Below are positions 1 through 7,528 of a DNA stretch of 64,000 nucleotides, one piece after another (position 1 is the first letter of the stretch; every line of letters starts with the position of its first letter). The position numbers and the translations under genes are program-made. Source of the DNA: Chloroflexota bacterium (lineage in GTDB: Bacteria; Chloroflexota; Anaerolineae; UBA4142; SHND01); NCBI GenBank assembly GCA_004295045.1, contig SHND01000059.1, positions 248,001 to 312,000 of the forward strand, in the 5' to 3' direction. The notes beneath the pieces were generated by a model that was not told the DNA's origin, searched no databases, and saw only the letters and a program-made list of their open reading frames with translations.

Positions 1-1
1 G

Positions 2-1240
2 TATCCCGGCATGTTGTGGCTCAAGATGGTGCGCGCGCCGATTCATCGCGGCATCATTCACAAAATAGATGTGTCGAAAGCGGAAGCGTATCCCGGCGTT
101 CGCGCGGTGGTCACGGCTCAAGATGTGCCGAACAATTGGTACACGATTTTGTGTCTCATCGGCGTCGGACCGAACGACGAGCCCGTCTTGGCGGACACCG
201 AGATCATGTGGCGCGGCGAACCACTTTGCGCGGTGATTGCGGAAACGGAACAAATCGCACAAGAAGCGGCGCAGCTTGTCGAATTGGACATTGAAGAATT
301 GCCGCCTGTGATGACGATTGATCAAGCGCTCGCCGAAAGCGCGCCCGCGATTAAAAAATGGGGCAACAATACTTTTGTGTACGAGGGCAAACCCTATCGT
401 CAAGTCTACATCGGCGACGTGGACGATGCGTTGGCAAAAGCGGACAAGATTATCGAAGGCACGTACCAGTTGAATCCGTACGACCACGTTCCTGTCGAAA
501 CTCAAACGTGCGTGGTGAAACCTGAACCCGATGGTCGGCTCACCGTTCATTCCAACACACAGGCGCTGTATTTCACCAAAGACAACATGGGCATTATTTT
601 GCAAATGCCCGATTACAAAATTCGGCTCGTCGGCGGCACGGTGGGCGGCGGTTTTGGCGGTAAAGTGGACGTGGTCATCGAACCCGTCACCGCGATTGCG
701 GCAATGAAAACCGGGCGTCCCGTGAAATGGCGTTGGACGCGCGCCGAAGAATTTCGCAATTCGTCCACCGTCGGCATGTATCGAATGCACTACACCGATG
801 GCGTGATGAATGACGGACGCATCATCGCGCGCAAAGTGATTTCGTATCACGACGCGGGCGCGTATCATCGCCACTCGCCCTACGGCGTGCAAAAACACGC
901 GTTCAATCTCGCGGGTCCGTACAACATTCCAAATGTAAATATTCGAGCGCATTGCGTGTACACCAATCGCCAGCCCGCGTCGGCGCTGCGTGGCTTTGGC
1001 GTCACGCCCGCGTCATTCGCCATCGAAGTGCAAATGGACAAGATCGCGCGCACGCTCGGCATGGACCCGTGGCAGATTCGTTTCCTCAACGCGTATCGCA
1101 ACGGACAAATGAAAGCGGTGCGTAAAGAGGTGGAAGACGCGACGTTGATTGAAACGATGCAAGCGGCGGCAAAGATGGTGGGCGCGGAATTGCCGGAGTG
1201 GTGTTGGAACGCGCGGAGTGATGAGTTGGCGAAAGGGTGA
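2..1240 (+). CDS. Xanthine dehydrogenase family molybdopterin-binding subunit, N-terminal half (cut by window edge and by an insertion)
   Basis: This is the N-terminal half of a molybdenum hydroxylase large subunit (xanthine dehydrogenase / aldehyde oxidase / CoxL-like), which oxidises a carbon centre at a Mo-pterin site. The frame is open to the left edge and conserved PGMLW precedes and includes the first Met at 11, so the true start lies upstream of the window. The molybdopterin-contact motif VGGGFGGK and the ALRGFG motif are present. The family is usually about 750-800 residues; this piece stops after about 410, exactly where purine-rich tandem repeats begin, and the C-terminal half resumes at 3112. 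The last dozen residues (from WNARSDE) look repeat-derived. Substrate cannot be told from sequence. Whether the two pieces assemble is unknown. Confidence 0.88.
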   Translation, partial: YPGMLWLKMVRAPIHRGIIHKIDVSKAEAYPGVRAVVTAQDVPNNWYTILCLIGVGPNDEPVLADTEIMWRGEPLCAVIAETEQIAQEAAQLVELDIEELPPVMTIDQALAESAPAIKKWGNNTFVYEGKPYRQVYIGDVDDALAKADKIIEGTYQLNPYDHVPVETQTCVVKPEPDGRLTVHSNTQALYFTKDNMGIILQMPDYKIRLVGGTVGGGFGGKVDVVIEPVTAIAAMKTGRPVKWRWTRAEEFRNSSTVGMYRMHYTDGVMNDGRIIARKVISYHDAGAYHRHSPYGVQKHAFNLAGPYNIPNVNIRAHCVYTNRQPASALRGFGVTPASFAIEVQMDKIARTLGMDPWQIRFLNAYRNGQMKAVRKEVEDATLIETMQAAAKMVGAELPEWCWNARSDELAKG

Positions 1241-1288
1241 TGGAGAGATGGAGTGAAGAGAGAGGCGAGAAGCGAGAAACGAGAGAGG
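1216..1288. repeat. Purine-rich short tandem repeat (GAGAAGCGA type) at the left end of the insertion
   Basis: Degenerate repetition of GAGTGATGAG, GGAGAGAT and GAGAAGCGA units. It supplies the last residues and the stop codon of the truncated molybdenum hydroxylase half. Related units occur at 17199-17238, 40335-40368 and 53943. Confidence 0.75.
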
Positions 1289-1362
1289 AAATTCTTTTGG
1301 AGGTTTCGAGCGCCATTTTTCAGCTGTCGAATTTTGTTCAATGGTTTAAAGGGGGGGGCACG

Positions 1363-1653
1363 ATGAAATATGCACGAATGGTCAGCGGCACAACAACGCC
1401 CGACAAACTCGACGACGTGATTCGCTTGTGGCACGAATTTGTTGCGCCGTCCGCGAAACAACAAAAGGGATTCATCAACGCGCGTTTGCTCGTTAATCGC
1501 GAATCGGGTCAAGTGGTTTCAATGGGCTTGTGGGAAAGCGAGGCGGATTTTCAAAATTCCGTGCAATGGAATGCGGGACAACTCACGCGCTTTACGGAGT
1601 TGTTCCCAACGCCGCTCAATGTGAATGGCTTTGAACTCGCGGGAGAAGCATAG
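1363..1653 (+). CDS. Antibiotic biosynthesis monooxygenase (ABM)-like small protein
   Basis: A protein of 96 residues with the dimeric alpha+beta-barrel ABM pattern: a beta start (KYARMVSGTTTPDKLDD), a central helix ending in a GFINARLLVN strand, and the family-typical GLWESEADFQNS segment. Such proteins are small heme-degrading or quinol-type monooxygenases, or stress proteins of unknown substrate. The open frame extends upstream to 1237, but that part is repeat-derived; the ATG at 1363 follows a G-rich stretch (AAAGGGGGG) that can serve as ribosome binding site. It is the first gene of the cassette that splits the molybdenum hydroxylase gene. Exact substrate unknown. Confidence 0.7.
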   Translation: MKYARMVSGTTTPDKLDDVIRLWHEFVAPSAKQQKGFINARLLVNRESGQVVSMGLWESEADFQNSVQWNAGQLTRFTELFPTPLNVNGFELAGEA

Positions 1654-1655
1654 CA

Positions 1656-1755
1656 TGTCATTGCGAGCGGCGACGCACTCCGTCGCATGCGAAGCAATCT
1701 TTCCGCGCTGGACAAGGAGATTGCTTCGTCGCAAAGGGCGCTCCTCGCAATGACA
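1656..1755. repeat. Palindromic TCATTGCGAG-type dispersed repeat
   Basis: Outer arms TGTCATTGCGAG (1656-1667) and CTCGCAATGACA (1744-1755) are perfectly complementary, and inner arms GAAGCAATCT (1691-1700) and AGATTGCTTC (1718-1727) also match. This is the form of a widespread bacterial palindromic repeat. It fills the gap between two cassette genes. Confidence 0.85.
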
Positions 1756-1766
1756 ACCATCCTGTT

Positions 1767-2351
1767 ATGAATCTCGGTGAAACTCTCTACGTCACCAACC
1801 GCAAAGAATGGCGCGCGTGGCTGGCGAAACATCACAAGACGAAAAAGGAAATTTGGTTGGTGTATTATCGCAAAGACAGCGGCAAGCCGCGCATTCCATA
1901 TAACGACGCGGTGGAAGAAGCATTGTGCTATGGCTGGATTGACAGCACGTACAAACCGATTGATGGCGCAAGTCACGCGCAGCGTTTCAGTCCGCGCCGC
2001 AAAGGCAGCCCCGTTTCGCCGATGAACAAGGAACGGATTCGGCGACTCATTGCAAAAAAGAAAATGACAAGGGCGGGGATGGAAAGCATTGGACACGAGT
2101 TGACGGAGGATTTGAAAAAGACATCGGCATCAGAACAACTGAAAGCATTTCAAATTCCCGACGACATTCTGGAACGACTCAAGCAAGATGAACTTGTTTG
2201 GAAACATTTTCAAAAATTTCCTGAATCGTATAAACGCATTCGCATTGGCTGGATTGACGGCGCGCGCAATCGTCCCGAAGAATTTGAAAAACGGTTGCGA
2301 TATTTTGTAAAGATGACGAAAGCGAACAAGCGATTTGGGATGGTGCAGTGA
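1767..2351 (+). CDS. YdeI/OmdA family protein
   Basis: A cytosolic protein of 194 residues. It shows the hallmarks of the YdeI/OmpD-associated family: an N-terminal LYVTNRKEWRAWL segment, WLVYYRKDSGKP, the very characteristic EALCYGWIDS motif, and RFSPRRKGSPVS. The C-terminal half carries the basic helical region with RIGWIDGARNRPEEFEKR typical of the family. Members are implicated in stress or cationic peptide resistance, but a biochemical activity is not established. It is the second cassette gene, preceded by the palindromic repeat at 1656-1755. No strong ribosome binding site is visible. Confidence 0.85.
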   Translation: MNLGETLYVTNRKEWRAWLAKHHKTKKEIWLVYYRKDSGKPRIPYNDAVEEALCYGWIDSTYKPIDGASHAQRFSPRRKGSPVSPMNKERIRRLIAKKKMTRAGMESIGHELTEDLKKTSASEQLKAFQIPDDILERLKQDELVWKHFQKFPESYKRIRIGWIDGARNRPEEFEKRLRYFVKMTKANKRFGMVQ

Positions 2352-2411
2352 TGTGGACAACGGATAGGAAAAGCGATGAGCGGATAATCATAGCAGTAAG
2401 GAAAAAGAGAT

Positions 2412-2660
2412 ATGCATCAAACACTAAATCTTTCAGAAGGACTGTACCAGCAATTGGAAGCGACTGCGCGCAGTGGCGGATTCGACAGCATTGAAGAGTT
2501 CATCCAAAAACTTATCGAGGTCTGGCAAGCGCGTGTTGAAGAATTGCGCCGCCGTCAAGAACAAGTGCGACGTATTGATGCGCTCCATGAACAGTTTGCT
2601 GCCAAGTATGGAACGATGAATGATAGCGTCGAGTTGATTCGCGCAGACCGCGAGCGATGA
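2412..2660 (+). CDS. Ribbon-helix-helix-type antitoxin (predicted)
   Basis: A protein of 82 residues. The first 35 residues fit a beta-strand plus two helices of a ribbon-helix-helix or MetJ/Arc-like DNA-binding fold (TLNLSEGLYQQLEATAR, then SIEEFIQKLIE). The rest is a charged amphipathic helix likely to wrap the toxin. Its last codons overlap the start of the PIN-domain gene in an ATGA arrangement, the usual order antitoxin then toxin. An AAGGA sequence sits about ten bases upstream of the ATG. Function follows from context; the sequence alone is only moderately diagnostic. Confidence 0.7.
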   Translation: MHQTLNLSEGLYQQLEATARSGGFDSIEEFIQKLIEVWQARVEELRRRQEQVRRIDALHEQFAAKYGTMNDSVELIRADRER

Positions 2661-3100
2661 GCATGGCAAACATTGTCGTTGACAGCAGCATTGTCATCAA
2701 GTGGTTTGTGACCGAACCACTGTCAGAGGAAGCACGACGCGTTTTGAATGGGTATCAATCGGGCGCGCTCACTTTGATTGCGCCTGATTTACTCGCCGCC
2801 GAGATTGGCAATATCGTTTGGAAAAAAGTACGCATGCAAGGATTGGCGAGGGAAGACGCGCAACAAATTATCTCCGCGTTTCGAGAGTTGGACATTGAAT
2901 TGTTACCAACGACTTCGCTGCTTGAGGATGCTGTGCGAATTGCAATGGCACATGAACGCAACGTGTACGACGCATTGTATATTGCATTAAGTGAGCGCGA
3001 ACAGAGCTTGTTCATCACGGCGGATGAACGTCTGGTCAACGCGGTGAACAAATCATTTCCAAACACCGTATGGCTTGCAAATTGGACGCTGCAAAGTTGA
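2657..3100 (+). CDS. PIN-domain toxin, VapC-like ribonuclease
   Basis: A PIN-domain protein of 147 residues. The acidic residues expected for metal-dependent RNA cleavage are visible: VVDSSIVIKWF (first Asp), LLAAEIGNIVWK (Glu), NVYDALYIAL (Asp) and FITADERLV (Asp). VapC toxins cut tRNA or rRNA when free of the antitoxin. It overlaps the upstream antitoxin gene by 4 bases. Downstream, the rest of the molybdenum hydroxylase restarts 11 bases after its stop codon, so that half is probably translated from the same message. Confidence 0.88.
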   Translation: MSMANIVVDSSIVIKWFVTEPLSEEARRVLNGYQSGALTLIAPDLLAAEIGNIVWKKVRMQGLAREDAQQIISAFRELDIELLPTTSLLEDAVRIAMAHERNVYDALYIALSEREQSLFITADERLVNAVNKSFPNTVWLANWTLQS

Positions 3101-3111
3101 AAGGATGCAGG

Positions 3112-4116
3112 ATGGCAATTAAAAATGGACGCGGCATCGCCGCACTCAATTATCCGACAGGCATGAATCTTGGCGGCGACCCGTCGCAGGCGCTCATTTA
3201 CGCGCAGCCGACGGGCGGATTCGTCATCAAACTCGCCAGCACCGATTTGGGACAGGGTTTGAAAACGGTCATTCCCCAAATCGCGGCGGAAACGCTCGGC
3301 GTGCCGCTCGAATCGGTCAACCTTGACACGGGTGACACCGACAGCGGTCCGCACTGCATGGGCACGTTCGCCAGCCGCGCGACGCATCGCGTCGGCAACG
3401 CGGTCATCATGGCGGCGAAAGAGGCAAAGAAACAATTGCTCGATGTTGCTGCCGACGAACTCGAAGCCGCGCCCGAAGATTTGGTGATGAGCGACGGCGA
3501 AATTTTTGTGCGCGGCGTACCGTCCAAAAAGAAAACGGTGTTCGATGTCGCGCTCGCCGCGCATTTCAAGTACGGCAAAACGATCTCGGGACGCGGCATT
3601 TTTCTCAAACACAATCACGGCGTTGACCCCGAAACGGGCGCGTGCGACCCCGATTCCACCGAAGCGCACTGCACCACCGTCGCGGATGTGGAAGTGGATA
3701 CCGAAACGGGACATGTGAAAGTTCTGAAATTATCCTCCGCGTACGAAGTGGGGCGCGCCATCAATCCCAAAATGGTCGAGGGACAAATTATCGGCGGCGC
3801 GGTGATGGGAACAGGCATTACATTGCTCGAATCGTCATTCCCGAATTATCCACAGTTCGACCCGCATCCCGGTTCGTTCGCCGAATACATGATGATGGGC
3901 GCGGCGGATGTTCCCGAAATGGAGAGTACGATTTTGGAAATGGGTTCGGTGGACGGACCGTTCGGCGTCAAAGGTGTCGGCGAGATGACCGCGAACTCGC
4001 CGCTGCCCGCGATTGTGAACGCGATTTATGATGCGGTCGGCGTGTGGATTACGGATTTGCCGGTGACGCCGGAAAAAGTTTTGCGCGCGCTGGAAGAAAA
4101 AGAATCAGCCCCGTAA
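3112..4116 (+). CDS. Xanthine dehydrogenase family molybdopterin-binding subunit, C-terminal half
   Basis: A protein of 334 residues that aligns with the second half of the large subunit. It begins at GRGIAALNYPTGMNLGGDPS, has the molybdopterin-binding segment STDLGQGLKTV, and ends with GVKGVGEMTANSPLPAI, whose Glu is the catalytic base of the family. The frame is open from 3070, but the ATG at 3112 is chosen because homology starts there and AAAGGA lies six bases upstream. Together with 2-1240 the total length is that of one normal subunit. The active-site Glu lies in this half and the main pterin contacts in the other, so activity would need both chains to associate. Confidence 0.85.
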   Translation: MAIKNGRGIAALNYPTGMNLGGDPSQALIYAQPTGGFVIKLASTDLGQGLKTVIPQIAAETLGVPLESVNLDTGDTDSGPHCMGTFASRATHRVGNAVIMAAKEAKKQLLDVAADELEAAPEDLVMSDGEIFVRGVPSKKKTVFDVALAAHFKYGKTISGRGIFLKHNHGVDPETGACDPDSTEAHCTTVADVEVDTETGHVKVLKLSSAYEVGRAINPKMVEGQIIGGAVMGTGITLLESSFPNYPQFDPHPGSFAEYMMMGAADVPEMESTILEMGSVDGPFGVKGVGEMTANSPLPAIVNAIYDAVGVWITDLPVTPEKVLRALEEKESAP

Positions 4117-4137
4117 TCTTGGCGCAATACGCTCTTT

Positions 4138-4710
4138 ATGACCAAACTCTATTGTTACGTTGATGAAAGCGGCCAAGATACTCGAGGCAAACTTTTTATC
4201 GTTGCCGTTATTGTTGTTGGCACCGACGCGCGTGACGAATTGATTGCCTCCCTTGAGGTGATTGAACAAGAGACAAGTAAAGGCCAACTCAAGTGGAGCA
4301 ATACAAATCGCACTCGACGCGTTGAATATATTCGCAGCATTGTGAATTTGCAATTGTTGGTACGCAAAATAAATTACGCGCACTACACTGACACGTTGGA
4401 TTATTTGCCGCTCACTGTGAGTACGATTGAAAAAGCATTAAGGGAAACGGGTGAAGGTGATTTCACAGCAATCGTCTTGATTGATGCGTTGCCACCGAGC
4501 CAAGCGCGACGCATAGGGAATCTTTTGCATCAAAGCGGGATGCCCGTGAAAAAAGTTCGCGGTGTACGTCGTGAAGAAAGCGATGCGTTGATTCGATTGG
4601 CGGATTCGGTGTGCGGTTGGGTGCGCGATTCGCACGAAGCAGAAACTGATTTGCGCGTGTTGTTTGACCAAGCGATTCGAAAAGGGATTTTGCGGGATTT
4701 GGGAAAATAA
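4138..4710 (+). CDS. DUF3800 domain-containing protein (copy 1)
   Basis: A protein of 190 residues. It has the DUF3800 signature: an N-terminal strand ending in YVDESGQD, a hydrophobic second strand (LFIVAVIVVG), the LKW motif in GQLKWSN, a central IVLIDAL strand with Asp, and a C-terminal LADSVCGWVR helix. Acidic residues at strand ends suggest a metal-dependent, RNase-H-like enzyme, but no activity is established. It lies 21 bases after the split molybdenum hydroxylase. A compact RNA-like fold begins five bases after its stop codon, the same layout as the second DUF3800 gene at 8683-9309. Confidence 0.85.
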   Translation: MTKLYCYVDESGQDTRGKLFIVAVIVVGTDARDELIASLEVIEQETSKGQLKWSNTNRTRRVEYIRSIVNLQLLVRKINYAHYTDTLDYLPLTVSTIEKALRETGEGDFTAIVLIDALPPSQARRIGNLLHQSGMPVKKVRGVRREESDALIRLADSVCGWVRDSHEAETDLRVLFDQAIRKGILRDLGK

Positions 4711-4714
4711 AAAA

Positions 4715-4791
4715 CCCCCATGGTTAGGGGGAACAACCTAGTCCCTCACGCGCGCTTGGGACGCCCACCAATACTGGCAGTATTTCGGTTG
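4715..4791 (+). ncRNA. Candidate DUF3800-associated structured RNA (copy 1)
   Basis: A hairpin CCCCC/GGGGG (4715-4719 with 4727-4731, 7-base loop) is followed by a three-way junction. The closing stem pairs CAACC (4734-4738) with GGTTG (4787-4791). The first arm pairs GTCCC (4741-4745) with GGGAC (4758-4762); the second pairs AATACT (4770-4775) with AGTATT (4779-4784). Conserved RNA motifs next to DUF3800 genes have been described by comparative genomics; assignment to one of those motifs is inferred from position and foldedness only. The strand is that of the gene. Confidence 0.6.
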
Positions 4792-4851
4792 CGGTTTGAA
4801 TAGATTCTAGCAGGGAATAGACCACTGTCAAATCAAAAAAAGGAATGTTAC

Positions 4852-5157
4852 ATGCTCAAAGTCATCTCACTCTTGAAACGCCGCGACGACATGTCGCGCG
4901 AGGAATTTTACAACTGGGCAAAGGAACACGCGGCACGCGGCGCGAAAATTCCGACGCTCAAGCAGTATCGCATGAACGTCGCGCGCCTGGATGAACCCGA
5001 AGCCGCGTTCGACGCGATGAGCGAAATGTGGTTCGACGATGCTGCCGCGTTCGACGCAGGATTCGCAACCGACGCAGGCAAAGCCGCGCGCGAAGATGCC
5101 ATGGCGCATTGTTCGCAGCGTGTGCATGTGAGAGTGGAAGAAAATATTTTAAAGTAG
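4852..5157 (+). CDS. EthD-domain protein
   Basis: A protein of 101 residues with the ferredoxin-like EthD fold: MLKVISLLKRRDDMSREEFYNW is the typical opening strand and helix, followed by LKQYRMNVARLDEP and MSEMWFDDAAAFDAGF. EthD-type proteins act as small dimeric enzymes or accessory proteins, for example in ether or polyketide degradation; no substrate can be assigned here. AAAAGGAA lies about eight bases upstream of the ATG. It precedes two sugar-metabolism genes and may be co-transcribed with them. A tandem-repeat palindrome separates it from the next gene. Confidence 0.78.
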   Translation: MLKVISLLKRRDDMSREEFYNWAKEHAARGAKIPTLKQYRMNVARLDEPEAAFDAMSEMWFDDAAAFDAGFATDAGKAAREDAMAHCSQRVHVRVEENILK

Positions 5158-5163
5158 AAAGGT

Positions 5164-5231
5164 ATGAGGGATGAGGAATGAGTAAAAATATCACGTTACA
5201 CTTATTCCTCATCCCTCGTCCCTCATCACTC
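5164..5231. repeat. Short tandem repeat with inverted halves (GATGAGG type)
   Basis: ATGAGGGATGAGGAATGAGT on the left is followed after about 15 bases by the complementary, imperfect series ATTCCTCATCCCTCGTCCCTC. The same unit recurs at 7448-7518 and 50512-50577. Confidence 0.8.
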
Positions 5232-5249
5232 AATTCAGGAGGAATTGTT

Positions 5250-6248
5250 ATGGCACGTCCAATTACACTCTGCACCGCGCAATGGGCAGATATGCCGCTC
5301 GAAGAATTGGCGCAGAAAGCAAGCAAATGGGGCTTTGACGGTTTAGAACTCGCGTGTTGGGGCAATCATTTCGATACGCAGCGCGCGCTCAACGATTCCG
5401 CGTATATTCCATGGATTCAAGAGACGCTAAGAAAAAATAATTTGCAATGCTGGGCGCTGGCGACGCATCTGGTCGGACAGGCGGTATGCGACAACATTGA
5501 TGCGCGCAACAAAGGCGTCTTGCCGCCGCACATTGTCGGCGACGGTGATCCCGAAGGCGTGCGTCAACGCGCGGCGAAAGAGGTGATGGATACCGCGCGC
5601 GCTGCCGCAAAAATGGGCGTGCATCAAATCAATGGCTTTACGGGTTCGAGCATCTGGCATCTGCTTTATTCGTTCCCGCCAAACGATTTCGCGCAAGTGG
5701 AAAAAGGGTACGAAGATTTTGCGCGGCGTTGGAATCCGATCATGGATGTGTTCAAGCAAGAAGGCGCGCGCTTTGGCTTGGAAGTGCATCCCACCGAAAT
5801 CGCGTACGATTATGTGACGACGCGCAAAGCGTTGGACGCGATTGACAATCGCCCCGAATTCGGCATCAATTTCGACCCGAGTCATTTCACCCATCAATTC
5901 CTCGACCCCGTCGCGTATTTGCATGAATTCAAGGAGCGCATTTATCACGTCCACGCGAAAGATTCCAAAGTGCGATTGAACGGGCGCCGCAGCATTCTCG
6001 GCTCGCACTTGAATTTTGGCGACCCGCGACGCGGCTGGGATTTTGTTTCCGTCGGGCATGGCGATGTGCCGTTCGAAGCGGTGTTCCGCGCGTTGAACGA
6101 CATCCAGTATCCCGGACCGCTTTCGATTGAATGGGAAGACAGCGGCATGGAACGCGAATGGGGCGTGCAAGACGCGATTGCGTTTGTGAAAAAGAATAAT
6201 TTCGCGCCGTCGTCCCAAGCGTTCGATGAGGCGTTCAAGCAAAAGTAG
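5250..6248 (+). CDS. Sugar phosphate isomerase/epimerase-like TIM-barrel protein
   Basis: A protein of 332 residues of the xylose-isomerase-like TIM-barrel (AP endonuclease 2) superfamily. Metal-ligand positions are visible: FGLEVHPTE (Glu), GINFDPSHF (Asp), IYHVHAKDSK (His) and LSIEWEDSG (Glu). Such enzymes isomerise or epimerise sugars or polyols; the substrate is unknown. The frame is open from 5178, but the first 24 codons are tandem-repeat sequence. The ATG at 5250 has CAGGAGGAA eight bases upstream and is clearly the start. The following oxidoreductase gene starts 12 bases downstream with AGGAGG at the junction, so the two form an operon. Confidence 0.88.
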   Translation: MARPITLCTAQWADMPLEELAQKASKWGFDGLELACWGNHFDTQRALNDSAYIPWIQETLRKNNLQCWALATHLVGQAVCDNIDARNKGVLPPHIVGDGDPEGVRQRAAKEVMDTARAAAKMGVHQINGFTGSSIWHLLYSFPPNDFAQVEKGYEDFARRWNPIMDVFKQEGARFGLEVHPTEIAYDYVTTRKALDAIDNRPEFGINFDPSHFTHQFLDPVAYLHEFKERIYHVHAKDSKVRLNGRRSILGSHLNFGDPRRGWDFVSVGHGDVPFEAVFRALNDIQYPGPLSIEWEDSGMEREWGVQDAIAFVKKNNFAPSSQAFDEAFKQK

Positions 6249-6259
6249 GAGGAATTTCT

Positions 6260-7447
6260 ATGAGCGACCAAGTTGGATTTGTGACAATGGCAGGACCGAA
6301 AGCGGAAGGGCAGGCGCCCGAAATCGGCGTCGGCATGTTGGGTTACGCGTTCATGGGCAAAGCGCACAGCAACGCGTTCAAAAAAATACCGTACATGATT
6401 TATCCGCCGCCCGCGATTCCCAAACTCATCGCGATAGCGGGACGCAACCAAGAAGCGGTGGCAGAAGCCGCGCGGCGTTACGGTTACGAAGGGTATTACA
6501 CCGATTGGCGCGCGATGCTCGACGACCCGCGCATTCAATTATTCGACAACGGCGGACCTAATAATATTCACCTCGAACCCGTCGTGTATGCGGCGCAAAA
6601 AGGGAAACATATTTTGTGCGAAAAGCCATTGGGACGGACAGCGGAAGAAGCGAAAGCGATGCTCGACGCGGTGAACCAAACGGGCGTCAAGGCGATGGTC
6701 GCGCACAATTATCGTTTCGTCCCCGCGCTGCGTCTCGCGTACGAATTGATTTCCAGCGGCAAGCTCGGACGCATTTACCATTTCCGCGCGGTGTATTTGC
6801 AAGAATGGATCATGGACCCGAACTTTCCGCAAGTGTGGCGTCTCGATGCAAGTGTCGCGGGCAGCGGTTCGCTTGGCGATCTCGGCTCACACATCATTGA
6901 CCTCGCGCGCTGGCTCGTGGGCGAACCTGCGACGGTGATGGCAAGCACAAAAACATTTATCAAGGGCCGCCCGCGCCCCGAAGGCGGCACCGGTGTGGTG
7001 GATGTGGACGATGCGTTTGCCGCCGTCGTCGAATTCCAAAACGGCGCGCTCGGCACGCTCGAAGCGACGCGTTTTGCCAAAGGACGCAAAAATTATGAGA
7101 TGCTCGAAATCAACGGCGAGAACGGCTCGCTGCGTTTCGATATGGAAAACATGAACAACCTGCATGTATTCTGGGCGGATGCGCCAAAAGAAACGCAGGG
7201 ATTCACGAATGTGCTCGTCAGCGAATCGTATCATCCGTTTTGGAAATATTGGTGGCCCCAAGGACACATCATCGGTTGGGAACACACCTTTGTCCACGAA
7301 ATCGCGCACCTGCTCGACGCGATTGTCAACAACACAAGCATCGCCCCCTACGGCGCGACGTTTGAAGACGGTTACCGCAACGCCGTCGTCGGCGATGCAA
7401 TTGCCGAATCCGCGAATAGCGGACGACGCGTGGACATCAAATATTAG
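6260..7447 (+). CDS. Gfo/Idh/MocA family oxidoreductase
   Basis: A protein of 395 residues. The N-terminal Rossmann domain carries GVGMLGYAFMGKAHSNAF, the family form of the NAD(P)-binding loop, and CEKPLGRT contains the diagnostic EKP motif. The C-terminal domain has GDLGSHIIDLARWL, where the catalytic His lies. Members oxidise or reduce sugar, inositol or amino-sugar hydroxyls. It follows the TIM-barrel isomerase with a perfect AGGAGG site, and a second isomerase lies downstream, so the three probably serve one sugar-degradation pathway. The substrate is not determined. Confidence 0.92.
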   Translation: MSDQVGFVTMAGPKAEGQAPEIGVGMLGYAFMGKAHSNAFKKIPYMIYPPPAIPKLIAIAGRNQEAVAEAARRYGYEGYYTDWRAMLDDPRIQLFDNGGPNNIHLEPVVYAAQKGKHILCEKPLGRTAEEAKAMLDAVNQTGVKAMVAHNYRFVPALRLAYELISSGKLGRIYHFRAVYLQEWIMDPNFPQVWRLDASVAGSGSLGDLGSHIIDLARWLVGEPATVMASTKTFIKGRPRPEGGTGVVDVDDAFAAVVEFQNGALGTLEATRFAKGRKNYEMLEINGENGSLRFDMENMNNLHVFWADAPKETQGFTNVLVSESYHPFWKYWWPQGHIIGWEHTFVHEIAHLLDAIVNNTSIAPYGATFEDGYRNAVVGDAIAESANSGRRVDIKY

Positions 7448-7518
7448 GGCTGAGGGGCGAGGGATGAGGAATGAGTTGCGAAAAATGTTTTGCACTCGTG
7501 CCTCATCCCTCATCCCTT
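7448..7518. repeat. Short tandem repeat with inverted halves (GATGAGG type)
   Basis: GGCGAGGGATGAGGAATGAG is mirrored after a spacer by CCTCATCCCTCATCCCTTTT. It begins directly after the stop codon of the oxidoreductase and runs almost to the next start, the same placement as at 5164-5231. Confidence 0.8.
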
Positions 7519-7528
7519 TTAACTTGAC

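Noticed and set aside
2755..3714. A 319-codon open frame on the minus strand
   Set aside because: It is antisense to the PIN toxin and the molybdenum hydroxylase C-terminal half, both of which have diagnostic motifs.
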